Shown: positions 7,869 to 17,558, counted from the first letter of the stretch. The stretch: 64,000 bases of DNA from Rhodospira trueperi (GCF_900101965.1 NZ_FNAP01000001.1:124001-188000); one strand, 5' to 3'. A program made the numbers and translations. The notes: generated by a model from the sequence alone, not told the origin.

Positions 7869-10273
7869 AGTTCACCCTGTCGTGGCTGAAGGACCACCTG
7901 GAGACGGATGCCTCCGTGGAGGCCATCGCCGAGCGCCTGACCATGATCGGCCTGGAGGTGGAAGCCGTCGAGGATCCGGCCGCCGTGCTGGCGCCGTTCA
8001 CGGTGGCCGAGGTGGTTGCCGCTGAGCAGCACCCCAATGCCGACAAGCTGCGCCTGTGCACCGTGCGCACGGGAACGGCGGGCGAGGCCGACCTGCAAAT
8101 CATCTGCGGGGCGCCCAATGCCCGCGCCGGCATCAAGGTGGTGCTGGCGCGCCCGGGCATGACCATTCCTGAAAGCGGGATGGTGCTGAAGACCGGCAAG
8201 ATCCGGGGCGTCGAGAGCCAGGGCATGATGTGCTCGGCCCGCGAATTGGGTTTGGGTGACGACCACTCGGGAATTATCGAATTGCCCGAGGACGCGCCCC
8301 TGGGGGCCAGCCTGATCGACGTGATGACCTTTGATCCGATGTTCGACATCGCGATCACGCCGAACCGGCCGGACTGCCTGGGTGTGCGCGGCGTGGCCCG
8401 CGATCTGGCGGCGGCCGGCCTGGGCACGCTGAAACCGCTCACGGTCGAGCCGGTCCCGGGCACCTTCGACAGCCCGATCGCCGTGCGCCACGACTCCGAT
8501 GCGGATCAAGAGGCGTGCCCGATGTTCGTCGGCCGCTATATCCGGGGCGTGAAAAACGGCGACAGCCCGCAGTGGGTCAAGGACCGCCTGACGGCCATCG
8601 GCCTGCGGCCGATTTCGGCCCTGGTGGACGTGACGAACCTCATTTCCTACGAGTTCGCGCGGCCGCTGCACGTGTTCGACGCCGACAAACTCAAGGGGCA
8701 CATCCACCCGCGTCTGGCGCGGCCGGGCGAAACGATCCTGGCCCTGGACGAGAAAGAGTACGTCCTGACGCCGGAGGACGTGGGCATCTGTGACGAGGCC
8801 GGGCCGCAGGGCATCGGTGGCGTCATGGGGGGACTTGAGACCGGCTGTACCGAAAGCACGGTCAACGTGTTCCTCGAAAGCGCCCTGTTCGACCCCCGGC
8901 GCATCGCCGCCACCGGTCGCCGCCTGGGCATCGACAGCGACGCGCGCTACCGCTTCGAACGCGGTGTGGACCCGGAAAGCGCCATTCTGGGCGCCGAACT
9001 GGGAACGCGCCTGATCCTGGACTGGTGCGGGGGCGAGCCGTCGCACTTGCTCATCGCCGGGGCGCCGCCCGCTTGGCGCACCGAGGTTCCGCTGGACCCG
9101 GCGCGGGTGCGGGCGCTGTGCGGGGTCAACCTGGACAGCCGGGCCTGCCGACGGATCCTTGAGGACCTGGGGTGTGAGGTCCTGGCCCAGGATGTCGAGG
9201 GCGTGCTGACCGTGCTGCGCCCGTCGTGGCGTCCGGACATCTCGGCCGAGCATGATCTGGTCGAGGAGGTGGCGCGCATCCACGGCTTCGACCGCATTCC
9301 AACCGTGTCGATGCCGCGCGATCCGATGCCCAAACAGGTGCTGACCGGGGAGCAGACTCGCCGCGTCGCCGCGCGCCGGGCGCTGGCCGGGCGGGGCCTG
9401 AGCGAGTGCGTCACGTGGTCGTTCCTGCCCAAGGCCCACGCCGAGGCGTTCGGCGGCGGGCAGCCGGCCATGGACCTCGCCAATCCCATCAGCAGCGACC
9501 TGGACGCCATGCGGCCGTCCATCCTGCCCAATCTGGCCACGGCGGCGCAGCGCAACGCCGACCGGGGGGTGCCCAATGCGGCGCTGTTCGAGGTCGGCCC
9601 CGACTTCCAGGGCGGCGAACCGGGCGAACAGCGCATGGTGGCCGCCGGTCTGCGCGCTGGTCAGAGCGGGCCGCGCCATTGGGACGCGCCGCCGCGCCCG
9701 GTGGATGCCTTCGACGCCAAGGCCGATGCCTTGGCCGCGCTGGCGGCGGCGGGCGCACCGGTCGACAACCTGCAGACCGCCGCCGAGGCGCCGGCGTGGT
9801 ACCACCCGGGTCGCTCCGGCACACTGAAACTTGGCCCGAAGGTGCTGGCGTGGTTCGGCGAGGTGCATCCGGGTGTGCTCAAGACCCTGGACGTCAAGGG
9901 ACCCATGGTGGCCTGCGAGGTGTTTCTCGAGGCTGTGCCCGCGCCGAAGGCCAAGGCGACCAAGGCGCGGCCGCTGTTGGCCGCCAGTCCGTTCCACCCG
10001 GTGGAGCGCGACTTCGCCTTCGTGGTGCCCGAGGACGTGGCCGCAGAGTCCGTGGTGCGCGCCGCAACGGGCGCCGACAAGGCGTTGATCGCGGGCGTGT
10101 CGGTGTTCGACGTCTACCAGGGCGACCGCCTGGAGGCCGGAAAGAAATCGGTGGCGGTGTGCGTCACCCTGCAACCGACCGAACGCACCCTGACCGACGA
10201 GGAAATCGACGCCGCCGGCAAGAAGATCGTCGCCGCCGTGAAGAAGGCGACGGGCGGGGAGCTGCGGGGGTAG
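7865..10273 (+). CDS. pheT: Phenylalanine-tRNA ligase beta subunit
   Basis: Beta subunit (802 residues) of the Phe-tRNA synthetase. In order: N-terminal [12 protein letters not shown]; an EMAP/OB tRNA-binding domain (about 40-150) with [12 protein letters not shown]; the B3/B4 editing region including [23 protein letters not shown]; the B5 domain; the class II-like core with [11 protein letters not shown]; and the C-terminal FDX-ACB anticodon-binding domain (about 705-800) with [14 protein letters not shown] and [20 protein letters not shown]. It overlaps pheS by the ATGA quartet. Confidence 0.96.
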   Translation: MKFTLSWLKDHLETDASVEAIAERLTMIGLEVEAVEDPAAVLAPFTVAEVVAAEQHPNADKLRLCTVRTGTAGEADLQIICGAPNARAGIKVVLARPGMTIPESGMVLKTGKIRGVESQGMMCSARELGLGDDHSGIIELPEDAPLGASLIDVMTFDPMFDIAITPNRPDCLGVRGVARDLAAAGLGTLKPLTVEPVPGTFDSPIAVRHDSDADQEACPMFVGRYIRGVKNGDSPQWVKDRLTAIGLRPISALVDVTNLISYEFARPLHVFDADKLKGHIHPRLARPGETILALDEKEYVLTPEDVGICDEAGPQGIGGVMGGLETGCTESTVNVFLESALFDPRRIAATGRRLGIDSDARYRFERGVDPESAILGAELGTRLILDWCGGEPSHLLIAGAPPAWRTEVPLDPARVRALCGVNLDSRACRRILEDLGCEVLAQDVEGVLTVLRPSWRPDISAEHDLVEEVARIHGFDRIPTVSMPRDPMPKQVLTGEQTRRVAARRALAGRGLSECVTWSFLPKAHAEAFGGGQPAMDLANPISSDLDAMRPSILPNLATAAQRNADRGVPNAALFEVGPDFQGGEPGEQRMVAAGLRAGQSGPRHWDAPPRPVDAFDAKADALAALAAAGAPVDNLQTAAEAPAWYHPGRSGTLKLGPKVLAWFGEVHPGVLKTLDVKGPMVACEVFLEAVPAPKAKATKARPLLAASPFHPVERDFAFVVPEDVAAESVVRAATGADKALIAGVSVFDVYQGDRLEAGKKSVAVCVTLQPTERTLTDEEIDAAGKKIVAAVKKATGGELRG

Positions 10274-10611
10274 GGCGCCAACAAGTGACAACGTCATTGC
10301 GGGCCCTCGTCGTCTGACGAGGGCGAAGCAATCCAGGGCGCGAAGAATCTTCTTTCGCCTTGGATTGCCGCGCCCCCTTCTTGCGAAGGGGGCTCGCAAT
10401 GACAGGGCACAATACGAAAATGGCTGCGGCGGATCGACGTCACGACTCTGCGGCACCCTGCGCATTTCCAGCCAGATCCGTGGCGTGATACGCATTGATT
10501 CATCAGGTCGGACGTATGACCGCACCCGACCTACTGAAACGAGTCCTTGTGTTACAGAGAATATTCGCTCACGATCCGAACCGCGTGCAACACTGCCGGA
10601 GGACGGAAGCA
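10274..10611 (+). other. pheT-DUF4282 gap: palindromic element plus AT-richer leader
   Basis: The gap holds the 111-bp palindromic element described separately (10293-10403). After it, 10404-10611 becomes noticeably richer in A and T toward the downstream gene. No supported gene or clear promoter is seen. Confidence 0.4.
10293..10403. repeat. REP/MITE-like palindromic element, copy 1
   Basis: The 111-bp element is bounded by gtcattgc and gcaatgac. Inside it has ccctcgtcgtctgacgaggg, a gaagcaatccagg / ccttggattgc inverted pair and a ccccttc...gaaggggg pair. A related copy lies at 29754-29855. The cattgcgag ... gaagcaatcca core is a motif seen as an intergenic repeat in many bacterial genomes. 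It starts 20 bases after pheT and could form its terminating structure. Confidence 0.75.
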
Positions 10612-11021
10612 ATGACATCCAATGCCGATATTCCAAGTGGAGACGAGTTAAGGTCAGAAAAAAAGAGGAAATTGCAAGAAAAAAAGCTGTTCACAAATGG
10701 GAAAGGTCGGGATTAGCGCCGCCTGTGCTAAACAAAAAATCTGGCGAAGACCGCAGTTTCTTTAACTTTGAGATGATGATTACTCCAGCCGTCATTAAGG
10801 TTGGTTGGATTCTTGCGTCTATTGCGTGCGTTCTGCTTGGGTTCAATATTCTTGATACAGGTTCTTCATATAGGGTTCCAGCATCAGTCAGCGTAACCGC
10901 TTGGGCACTGATCATCGCCGGGCCGATTGTTTCCAGGCTGGTCGCGGAAGCCATCATCGTTCTGTTTGAAATTCATCGCAGCCTCCGGGATTTGGTCCAT
11001 CTTTCGAAGGCGCGGGATTGA
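10612..11021 (+). CDS. DUF4282 membrane protein, split by a -1 shift at A7 runs
   Basis: The C-terminal part (FFNFEMMITPAVIKVGWILA ... SRLVAEAIIVLFEIHRSLRDL) matches DUF4282, a small two-helix membrane domain of unknown function. That part lacks a well-placed start in its own frame. A good start (ATG 10612 with GGAGGA 8 bases upstream) opens the neighbouring frame, MTSNADIPSGDELRSEKKRK, which stops at 10716. Joining the frames needs a -1 shift, and this upstream frame contains two in-frame A AAA AAG heptamers (10659-10665 and 10680-10686). A shift at either gives about 136 residues. Alternatives are a sequencing or mutational frameshift, or a separate start at GTG 10725 (98 residues). Base composition is AT-richer than neighbours. 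Confidence 0.6.
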
Positions 11022-11110
11022 GTGTTTCCGCCGGGCGGGCGTTGTGCGCCGGCCCGGTGACGGACCACCCCCATCTTGCCGCCGGCCGCCGAGGCGCTAT
11101 AGTGCGCGCC

Positions 11111-11788
11111 ATGAGACTCCTTGTTGTCGAAGACGATGCTGAGGCGGCGGCCTACCTGGCCAAGGGCCTGCGCGAGAGCGGTTATGTGGTGGACCATGCC
11201 GACAACGGCATGGACGGCCTCTACATGGCCACCAACGAACCCTATGACGCCATCGTGCTGGACCGCATGCTGCCGCGCCTAGACGGGCTGGCGGTGGTCG
11301 AGACCCTGCGCAAGGCCGGGAAACAGACGCCGGTGCTGATCCTCTCCGCCCTGGGCGAGGTGGACGCGCGGGTGCAGGGGCTGCGCGCCGGGGGCGACGA
11401 CTATCTGGCCAAGCCCTATGCGTTCTCGGAGCTGCTGGCGCGGCTGGAGGCGCTGCTGCGGCGCGGCGAGGGGCAGACCCAGCAGACCCGGCTTCAGGTC
11501 GGCGACCTGGAACTCGACCTGCTTGGCCGCCACGTCACCCGCGCCGGCAAGCCCATCACCTTGCAGCCACGCGAATTCCGCCTGCTGGAATACCTGATGC
11601 GCCACGCCGGGCAGGTGGTGACCCGCACCATGCTGCTGGAAAACGTCTGGGACTATCACTTCGACCCCCAGACCAACGTGATCGACGTCCACGTCAGCCG
11701 GCTGCGCCAGAAGATCGACAAGGACTTCGACAGCCCCCTGATTCACACCATCCGGGGCGCGGGCTATTGCCTGCGCGAGTCCGATTAG
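11111..11788 (+). CDS. OmpR/PhoB-family response regulator
   Basis: DNA-binding response regulator of 225 residues. The receiver (1-115) has the acidic pair E7/D8-D9, phospho-acceptor D51 in IVLDRMLPRLDG, and the conserved lysine in DDYLAKPYAF. The winged-helix output domain (about 125-222) carries LTLQPREFRLLEYL-type residues and VIDVHVSRLRQKIDK and ends in HTIRGAGYCLR. It directly precedes a histidine kinase gene (start 11826), its likely partner. The signal sensed is unknown; the pair resembles PhoP/PhoQ- or FeuP/FeuQ-type systems in domain layout only. Confidence 0.94.
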   Translation: MRLLVVEDDAEAAAYLAKGLRESGYVVDHADNGMDGLYMATNEPYDAIVLDRMLPRLDGLAVVETLRKAGKQTPVLILSALGEVDARVQGLRAGGDDYLAKPYAFSELLARLEALLRRGEGQTQQTRLQVGDLELDLLGRHVTRAGKPITLQPREFRLLEYLMRHAGQVVTRTMLLENVWDYHFDPQTNVIDVHVSRLRQKIDKDFDSPLIHTIRGAGYCLRESD

Positions 11789-11825
11789 CCCGCCCAGCCC
11801 AACGGCGCGTCTGTTCCGCACCACC

Positions 11826-13214
11826 GTGTTCCGGCTGGCGCTGATCTCGGCGGTCGTGTTCGCGTTGCTGTCCGGGGTGGTGCTGGGGCTCGTGTACTGG
11901 ACCACGGCGGCCCTGATCGACCAACAGACGGTCACCGCCATCAACACCGAGATGGCGGGTTTGCGTGAGGTCCACCGGCGTGGCGGTACGCCGGCCCTGA
12001 TCTCGGCCATCGAGACCCGCGTCGCCGGCTATCAGGGCTATCACCACATCTACATCCTGGCGCCGCGGGCGGGCGGGGCACCTCTCGTCGGCAACTTGCG
12101 CCAGTGGCCGGATGTGCCGCCAGATCGCAACGGCTGGATGCGGTTCACTGTCGCCGGCACCGGGGACCGACCGGGCCAACTGTGGCCGGTCCAGGGGCGG
12201 CTGGTCTATCTGTCGGACGGTCTGCGCCTGCTGGTCGGGCGCGACATGACGGAACGCAGCGGCTTCGCCCAGATCATGGAACAATCGCTGGCCTTCGCCC
12301 TGGCGACGTCCCTCGTGCTGGGGGTGATCGGCGGCATCGTCATGAGCCGCAACCTGCTGCGGCGCATCGACGCCGTCAACCGCACCGCCGCCACCATCCT
12401 GGAGGGAGACTTGTCGGGGCGGGTGCCGGTGTCCGGCGGCGGCGACGAGTTCGACCGGCTGGCCATCAATCTCAACAGCATGCTCGACCGCATGCAGAAG
12501 CTGATCTCGGCCATGCGCGAGGTCACCGACAACATCGCCCACGATCTGCGCAGCCCGCTCAACCGCATGCGCTCGCGCCTGGAGATCACGCTGGTCGGCA
12601 AACCCGACCTGGAGGAATACCGGCGCTCGCTGGAAGGCGCGCTGGAGGACACCGACTCCATCCTCCATACCTTCAATGCGCTGCTGTCCATCGCCCGCAT
12701 CGAGGGGCGTCACGCCAAGGAGACTTTCGAGGTCCTCGATTTGAGTGAACTGGTGGCCTGCACGGCCGAACTGTACGAGCCGGTGGCCGAGGAACGCGAG
12801 CAGACCCTGACCTATACCCCGCCCTATGCCGATCACCCCCCGACCGTGCTGGGCGACCGTCACCTGTTGTCCCAGGCCGCCGCCAATCTGGTGGATAACG
12901 CCATCAAGTACACGCCCGAGGGCGGCCATATCTCGGTGTTCGTCAACGTGGCGCTGGGGCGGGTGAAAATGGTGGTGTCGGATGACGGCCCGGGCATCCC
13001 GGAGCAGTTCCGGGGCGCGGTGCTGAACCGCTTCGTGCGCCTGGAGCAGAGTCGCCACACCGCCGGCACCGGCCTGGGGCTGAGTCTGGTGGCGGCGGTG
13101 GCCGAACTGCACGGCGCCCGCCTGGAGTTGCGGGACAACCACCCCGGCCTGACGGTCGAAATGAGCTTCCCGGAGCGCGCCGCACCGTCGGGGGAGGGCG
13201 AGGCGAGGTCGTGA
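11826..13214 (+). CDS. Membrane sensor histidine kinase with HAMP domain
   Basis: Partner kinase of the regulator just upstream. The 462 residues contain a first membrane helix (about 4-27), a periplasmic sensor (about 28-155), a second helix (about 158-180), a HAMP domain (LLRRIDAVNRTAATILEGDLSGRV), HisKA with H239 in NIAHDLRSPLNRM, and a HATPase with N-box NLVDNAIKYTPEGG, DDGPGIP and GTGLGLSL. All catalytic motifs are intact. The GTG start at 11826 is the first standard start, but the frame is open back to the regulator stop (SPTARLFRTT precedes it), so a non-standard upstream start is possible. Confidence 0.93.
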   Translation: MFRLALISAVVFALLSGVVLGLVYWTTAALIDQQTVTAINTEMAGLREVHRRGGTPALISAIETRVAGYQGYHHIYILAPRAGGAPLVGNLRQWPDVPPDRNGWMRFTVAGTGDRPGQLWPVQGRLVYLSDGLRLLVGRDMTERSGFAQIMEQSLAFALATSLVLGVIGGIVMSRNLLRRIDAVNRTAATILEGDLSGRVPVSGGGDEFDRLAINLNSMLDRMQKLISAMREVTDNIAHDLRSPLNRMRSRLEITLVGKPDLEEYRRSLEGALEDTDSILHTFNALLSIARIEGRHAKETFEVLDLSELVACTAELYEPVAEEREQTLTYTPPYADHPPTVLGDRHLLSQAAANLVDNAIKYTPEGGHISVFVNVALGRVKMVVSDDGPGIPEQFRGAVLNRFVRLEQSRHTAGTGLGLSLVAAVAELHGARLELRDNHPGLTVEMSFPERAAPSGEGEARS

Positions 13215-13282
13215 TACGGATTCCGGGTGATTCGTTCCTGTCGATCCCGGAGCACTCGGTTCGGGCGGTCGGTGCCACCCGG

Positions 13283-13416
13283 ACTCCCTCCCCTGGATAG
13301 GGGAGGGCTGGGGTGGGGTCGATATCGAGAACGCGCGGGGTTGACGGGGAAAGCGACACCGACGGGAAAACCAACACGCCCCCCTCCCAACCTCCCCCCG
13401 ATGGGGGGAGGAGGCC
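13283..13416. repeat. CT/GGGG-rich palindromic repeat, copy 1
   Basis: The element begins actccctcccctggatag and gggctggggtgggg, and ends with cccctcccaacctcc and a gggggaggaggcc block, so its two ends are mutually inverted. A second copy with the same ends but a different centre is at 25578-25687. It follows a histidine kinase gene and may form a terminator. Confidence 0.7.
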
Positions 13417-13471
13417 GTCAGCTTTCACCGAACCGGAACGGATCAAAACGGACTTCGAATGAGGGGGAGCC

Positions 13472-14134
13472 ATGCACACCGGTCGAGGTTCGGTCTTTGT
13501 TGGCTTTGATCCCGGTGGGAAGAGCGCTGTTGCGGTCCTGGTGGCGGAACACTCAGCACTTCGCGAGGCCCGCGTGGCGACGGTTGACTCGGTGGACGAT
13601 GCCATGGCGTGGGTCCGCGATCAGGTCGGTACAGGCTCGATCATTGCTGCTGGGGTGGATGCCCTTTTGTTTTGGGAAACGAAGAAGAGCGGTTGGCGCG
13701 GGGCTGACCGCTGGCTTCAAAACACATACCCAGATTGTCGGAAGAGCGTGATTTGCGCCAACTCACTCTATGGGGCCATGGCCGTGCAAGGGATGGCGTT
13801 TGCCATGCGTCTGCGTCAGGCGTTTCCTGATGTCGCTCTGCTCGAAACACATCCAAAAGTTCTGTACGTCGCCAAGGCCCGGGCTCGCTATCCTAGAGAC
13901 TGGCCAGACAGTCTTGACGCCAGGAAAGCCTCGGACTGGCTGCGCGGCGAATTGGGCCTTAAGGAGAAGGCTCTATCCTTCGCCAGTGACCACGAGTGGG
14001 ATGCCGCGCTTTCGGCCTGGGTGGCTTGGAGTCACACGACACGGCCGTGGCCGAGGGATCTGGTTTCCGAATCTCCCGACAGGTCCGACATCCTCATGCC
14101 CGCCGGGCCGGTGGACTATCCATGGCCGACATGA
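13472..14134 (+). CDS. DUF429-like protein (predicted RNase H-like fold)
   Basis: The 220-residue protein has features of the DUF429 family of predicted nucleases: an early acidic FVGFDPGGKSAVAVL, a second acid in AAGVDALLFW, RGADRWLQ with CRKSVICANSLYGAMAVQG, the conserved ALLETHPKVLYV, and the late SDHEWDAALSAWVAW. The spacing of these acids fits an RNase H-like active site. Substrate and role are unknown. GAGGGGGA precedes the ATG. It stands alone between the kinase and a convergent aldehyde dehydrogenase. Confidence 0.65.
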   Translation: MHTGRGSVFVGFDPGGKSAVAVLVAEHSALREARVATVDSVDDAMAWVRDQVGTGSIIAAGVDALLFWETKKSGWRGADRWLQNTYPDCRKSVICANSLYGAMAVQGMAFAMRLRQAFPDVALLETHPKVLYVAKARARYPRDWPDSLDARKASDWLRGELGLKEKALSFASDHEWDAALSAWVAWSHTTRPWPRDLVSESPDRSDILMPAGPVDYPWPT

Positions 14135-14169
14135 TGTGTCGGACCTCAGGTCTGCGGATGAAGGATGGC

Positions 14170-14219
14170 GTGAGGCGGTGCGAACCCCAACATGGTGTGA
14201 GGCCGGTGGGGTTCGGCGA
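14170..14219. repeat. Degenerate copy of the gttggggtt palindrome
   Basis: gcgaaccccaac and ggtggggttcggcg face each other across about 17 bases, matching the inner arms of the palindrome at 48504-48584. Copies are not identical, so this looks like a decayed member of that family, placed between two convergent genes. Confidence 0.4.
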
Positions 14220-14266
14220 CCGACGCGGCCGAACCCCGCAAACGACCCCCGTGAACGGTCCCGCCA

Positions 14267-15760
14267 TCACCCCATATTGAAGATAATGGTCTTCTTGTGG
14301 GTGAAGTGTTCCAGCATGGATTCCAGCGAGGCTTCCTTGCCCAGGCCGGAGCTCTTGACGCCGCCGTAGGACAGGTTGGGCTGCACCACCAGGTTCTGGT
14401 TGACCTGGACGAAGCCGGCCTCCAGCCGGTGGGTGGCGTCCAGCGCCGTCTTCAGATCGCTGGTCCAGATGGTGGCGGCGAGGCCGTATTCGCTGTCGTT
14501 GGCCTTGGCCAGAACGTCCTCGTAGTCGCTGAACTTGAAGATGCAGACCACCGGGCCGAAGACTTCCTCCTTGGCCGGCGCGGCGTCGGGCGAGACGTCG
14601 GTGAAGATGACCGGTTGCAGGAACAGACCCTTCGACAGCGCGGCGTCCTCCGGCATCTTCGAGCAGGTGATGCAGGTGGCACCCGCCTTCTTCCCGGCCT
14701 CGACGAAACCCTGCACCTTCTCCAACTGCTGCGGCGAGATGATGGTGCCGATATCGGTCGCCTCGTCCAGCGGGTCGCCCATCTTCATGGCGTCGACGCG
14801 GGCGCGCACCTTCTCGACGAAGGCATCGTGGACCGACTCGTGGACATAGATGCGGGACGACGCGGTACAACTCTGCCCCTGACGGGTGAAGCGCATGCCG
14901 GTGATCGCGCCTTCGACGGCGCGGTCGAGGTCGGCGTCGCCCATGATGATCATCGGGCTCTTGCCACCCAGTTCCAGCGTCGCCGGGATCAGGCGGTCGG
15001 CGGCGGCGCGGGCGACGATGCGGCCGGTCTCCACAGAGCCGGTGAAGCTGACCTTGGCGATCTTCGGATGGGCCACCAGCGGCCCGCCGCACTCGGGGCC
15101 GAAGCCCGACAGGATGTTGGCGCAGCCGGGCGGCAGGATCTCGTTCATGATCTGCATGACCCGCAGCACGGTCAGCGGCGCCTCCTCGGCCGACTTGACG
15201 ACCACCGTGTTGCCGGCCACCAGGGCCGGGGCGATCTTCATCGCCATCAGCAACAAGGGCACGTTCCACGGAATGATGGCGCCGACCACGCCGACCGGCT
15301 CACGCGCCGTGACCGTCATCATGTTCGGGTTGAAGGGTACGGTCTCGCCCTTCAGTTCGGAGCCCAGGCCGCCGAAGAAGACGAACATGTCGGCCAGCAC
15401 CGACGCCTCGACCCGGCTTTCCGTGCGCAGGGCCTTGCCGGTCTCCAGGGCGATCAGCTTACCCAGCTCGTCCACATGCTCCGCCAGCCGGGCGCCGCAC
15501 TGGGCCACCAGCTTGCCGCGCTGGCGCGCCGGCATCTTTTTCCACTCGGCCTGGGCACGGGCGGCGGCCGCGACGGCCCGGTCCACGTCGGCGGCGTCTC
15601 CGTCCGCCGCTTGGCCGATGACCGCGCCGGTGGCCGGGTTGACGACGTCGAAGGCGCGTCCGGACGCGGCGGCGACGAACTGGCCGTCGATCAGGTGTTG
15701 GCCGCTCAGGGCCTTGGCCAGGGCAAACGGATCGGTCTGTGGTTCGGTGCTGACGGTCAT
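14267..15760 (-). CDS. NAD(P)-dependent aldehyde dehydrogenase
   Basis: Cytoplasmic enzyme oxidising an aldehyde to its acid. The 497 residues show the ALDH superfamily pattern: IIPWNVPLLLMAMKIAPAL, KVSFTGSVETGR, general-base Glu near residue 263 in LELGGKSP, nucleophile C298 in RQGQSCTASSRIYV, EEVFGPVVCIFKF and YGLAATIWTSD. GGGAGGA lies upstream of the ATG. The substrate cannot be fixed from sequence. It is transcribed away from the hprK operon, with a 293-base divergent gap at 15761-16053 that would hold both promoters. Confidence 0.93.
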   Translation of the reverse strand: MTVSTEPQTDPFALAKALSGQHLIDGQFVAAASGRAFDVVNPATGAVIGQAADGDAADVDRAVAAAARAQAEWKKMPARQRGKLVAQCGARLAEHVDELGKLIALETGKALRTESRVEASVLADMFVFFGGLGSELKGETVPFNPNMMTVTAREPVGVVGAIIPWNVPLLLMAMKIAPALVAGNTVVVKSAEEAPLTVLRVMQIMNEILPPGCANILSGFGPECGGPLVAHPKIAKVSFTGSVETGRIVARAAADRLIPATLELGGKSPMIIMGDADLDRAVEGAITGMRFTRQGQSCTASSRIYVHESVHDAFVEKVRARVDAMKMGDPLDEATDIGTIISPQQLEKVQGFVEAGKKAGATCITCSKMPEDAALSKGLFLQPVIFTDVSPDAAPAKEEVFGPVVCIFKFSDYEDVLAKANDSEYGLAATIWTSDLKTALDATHRLEAGFVQVNQNLVVQPNLSYGGVKSSGLGKEASLESMLEHFTHKKTIIFNMG

Positions 15761-16053
15761 GCGGAAGGTCCTCCCAGGGACGGACGCCGAGTCGGCCGGC
15801 GCCGTCGTGGCAATGATTGAAATCTAAGTCCGGCCGGCGATTGGGTCAGCCGCCTCGGTTGCGTCACTGATGCCATGGCCGGCGGCGGCATTCAAGCCGG
15901 CCCGGAACAAGCCATGCCTCGGTCTCTTTCAACGGCGCGTGCAAACGGACATACTGTCGCCCGATGCTCTCTCCGCGCGCCATCCGGGAGAGCGGCCACG
16001 GCCCGGGTCTCGGTATGGCCCGGGTGAGGAGGAAGTGAAGGGAGCAGGGCACC

Positions 16054-16566
16054 GTGAGTGAAACCGCGACCGTGCATGGAACCTGTATCGCCCTGCCGGA
16101 AGGTGCCGTATTGCTTCGCGGCGCGCCGGGGTCGGGCAAGTCCGATCTGGCGTTGCGCCTGCTGGATATGGCGGACGCCCGGCTGGTGGCCGACGATCAG
16201 GTAGTTCTGACCCGCGATCACGAGGCGGGCATCGTGCTGGCCTCGGTGCCGGAGCCGCTTGGCGGGCTTCTGGAGGTGCGCGGCGTTGGCGTGATTTCGC
16301 TGGGGGCGGGGCGCTGGGTGACCTACGCGCCGCTTGTGGCGGTCATCGACTTGGCGGCGCGGCCGGATGACGTGCCGCGCGCGCCGGGTGTGGTGATGCG
16401 TGATCCGATGGCCGTGGCGCCCGGAGACGACGAGGCGGACGGCGCCATTCCGGTGCGGGGCTTCACCCTGTGGCCGTTCGAGGCCTCGGCGCCGGCCAAG
16501 GTTCGCTTGGTGGTCTCCGTGGCCGCGCACGGGCTTGTCCCGCTCACGGAAGGGGAGCCGTCATGA
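16054..16566 (+). CDS. hprK: HPr kinase/phosphorylase, short alphaproteobacterial type
   Basis: Phosphorylates HPr on its regulatory serine, tuning the nitrogen-PTS. At 170 residues it keeps only the catalytic C-terminal domain; the N-terminal domain of the Firmicutes enzyme is absent, as usual in alphaproteobacteria. The P-loop is GAPGSGKS (23-30), followed by the acidic LVADDQVVLTR segment. The start is a GTG with GGGAGC upstream. It is the first gene of a five-gene operon and overlaps rapZ by 4 bases (ATGA). Confidence 0.92.
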   Translation: MSETATVHGTCIALPEGAVLLRGAPGSGKSDLALRLLDMADARLVADDQVVLTRDHEAGIVLASVPEPLGGLLEVRGVGVISLGAGRWVTYAPLVAVIDLAARPDDVPRAPGVVMRDPMAVAPGDDEADGAIPVRGFTLWPFEASAPAKVRLVVSVAAHGLVPLTEGEPS

Positions 16567-17525
16567 CGCCGGGGGACGCCACCGCGGAGTCCGGCCACCT
16601 CGGCTCGGAGGGGGGGGAAGCCGGCGCCTCTCCGGGGCGCCAGCGTTTGGTCGTGCTGACGGGCATGTCCGGGGCCGGGAAGTCCTCTGCGCTGGCGGCG
16701 CTGGAGGACCTGGGCTACGAGGCCGTGGATAACCTGCCTCTGTCGCTCCTCGATGGACTGATTGCCGGTGGCGCGCTCGACCGGCCGTTGGCGGTGGTGA
16801 CCGATGTGCGGACGCGCGACTTCACCATCGACAGGTTGTTGGACACCGTGGAGCGACTGCGGGCGCGTTCGACCCTGGATGTCACCCTTCTGTTCCTGGA
16901 CTGCGCCGATGACGTACTGCGTCGGCGGTTCACGGAGACTCGGCGCCGTCATCCGCTGGCCCTGGACCGGCCCCTCCTGGACGGGCTGGCCCTGGAGCGG
17001 GCCAGCATGGGGCCGTTGCGGGCCCGGGCTGACGTGCTGGTGGACACGGCGCACTGGACGCTTGGCGAGTTGAAGCGGCGTCTGGAGGATCAACTCGGTC
17101 TGGCGGCGGGGACGGAGTCGACGCTGATCGCCGTGGTGTCCTTCGGTTTCCGCCATGGCTTGCCGCGCGAAGCGGATCTTGTGTTCGACGTCCGTTTCCT
17201 GCGTAATCCCCACTATGTGTCGAACCTGCGGCCGTTGTCCGGCCGCGATGCGGACGTGGCCGCCTACGTCGAGGCGGATCCGGATTTCGCCCGGTTCTGG
17301 TCGGCCCTGACGGAACTGTTGGAGGTCGTGCTGGCCCGACAGCAGGGCGAGGGGAAAAGTTACCTGACCGTGGCCATTGGGTGCACGGGGGGGCGGCATC
17401 GGTCGGTGTTGGTCGCGGAACGTCTTGGCGACTGGTTGCGCGCCCGTGACGGGCGGGTGACGGTGCGTCACCGCGATCTGGACCGGGGCGCGCAACAGGA
17501 AGGACAGACAGGCCATGGTGCGTAG
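16563..17525 (+). CDS. rapZ: RNase adapter protein RapZ
   Basis: P-loop protein of the YvcJ/RapZ family that binds nucleotides and, in enterobacteria, small RNAs controlling amino-sugar synthesis. The ATG at 16563 gives 320 residues with Walker A GMSGAGKS (34-41), YEAVDNLPLSLL, FLDCADDVLRRRFTETRRRHPL, and the C-terminal RNA-binding domain with FGFRHGLPREADLVFDVRFL, NPHYVSNLRPLSG and YLTVAIGCTGGRHRSV. The first 27 residues are a Gly/Glu-rich extension. The position between hprK and manX is typical for alphaproteobacteria. Confidence 0.95.
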   Translation: MTPGDATAESGHLGSEGGEAGASPGRQRLVVLTGMSGAGKSSALAALEDLGYEAVDNLPLSLLDGLIAGGALDRPLAVVTDVRTRDFTIDRLLDTVERLRARSTLDVTLLFLDCADDVLRRRFTETRRRHPLALDRPLLDGLALERASMGPLRARADVLVDTAHWTLGELKRRLEDQLGLAAGTESTLIAVVSFGFRHGLPREADLVFDVRFLRNPHYVSNLRPLSGRDADVAAYVEADPDFARFWSALTELLEVVLARQQGEGKSYLTVAIGCTGGRHRSVLVAERLGDWLRARDGRVTVRHRDLDRGAQQEGQTGHGA

Positions 17526-17558
17526 GTGCCCGAGCTTCATGAACGGGACAGAGAACCG

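Noticed and set aside
7814-10636. 940-codon open frame on the minus strand across pheT
   Set aside because: It mirrors the codon pattern of pheT and its composition is unlike a real protein.
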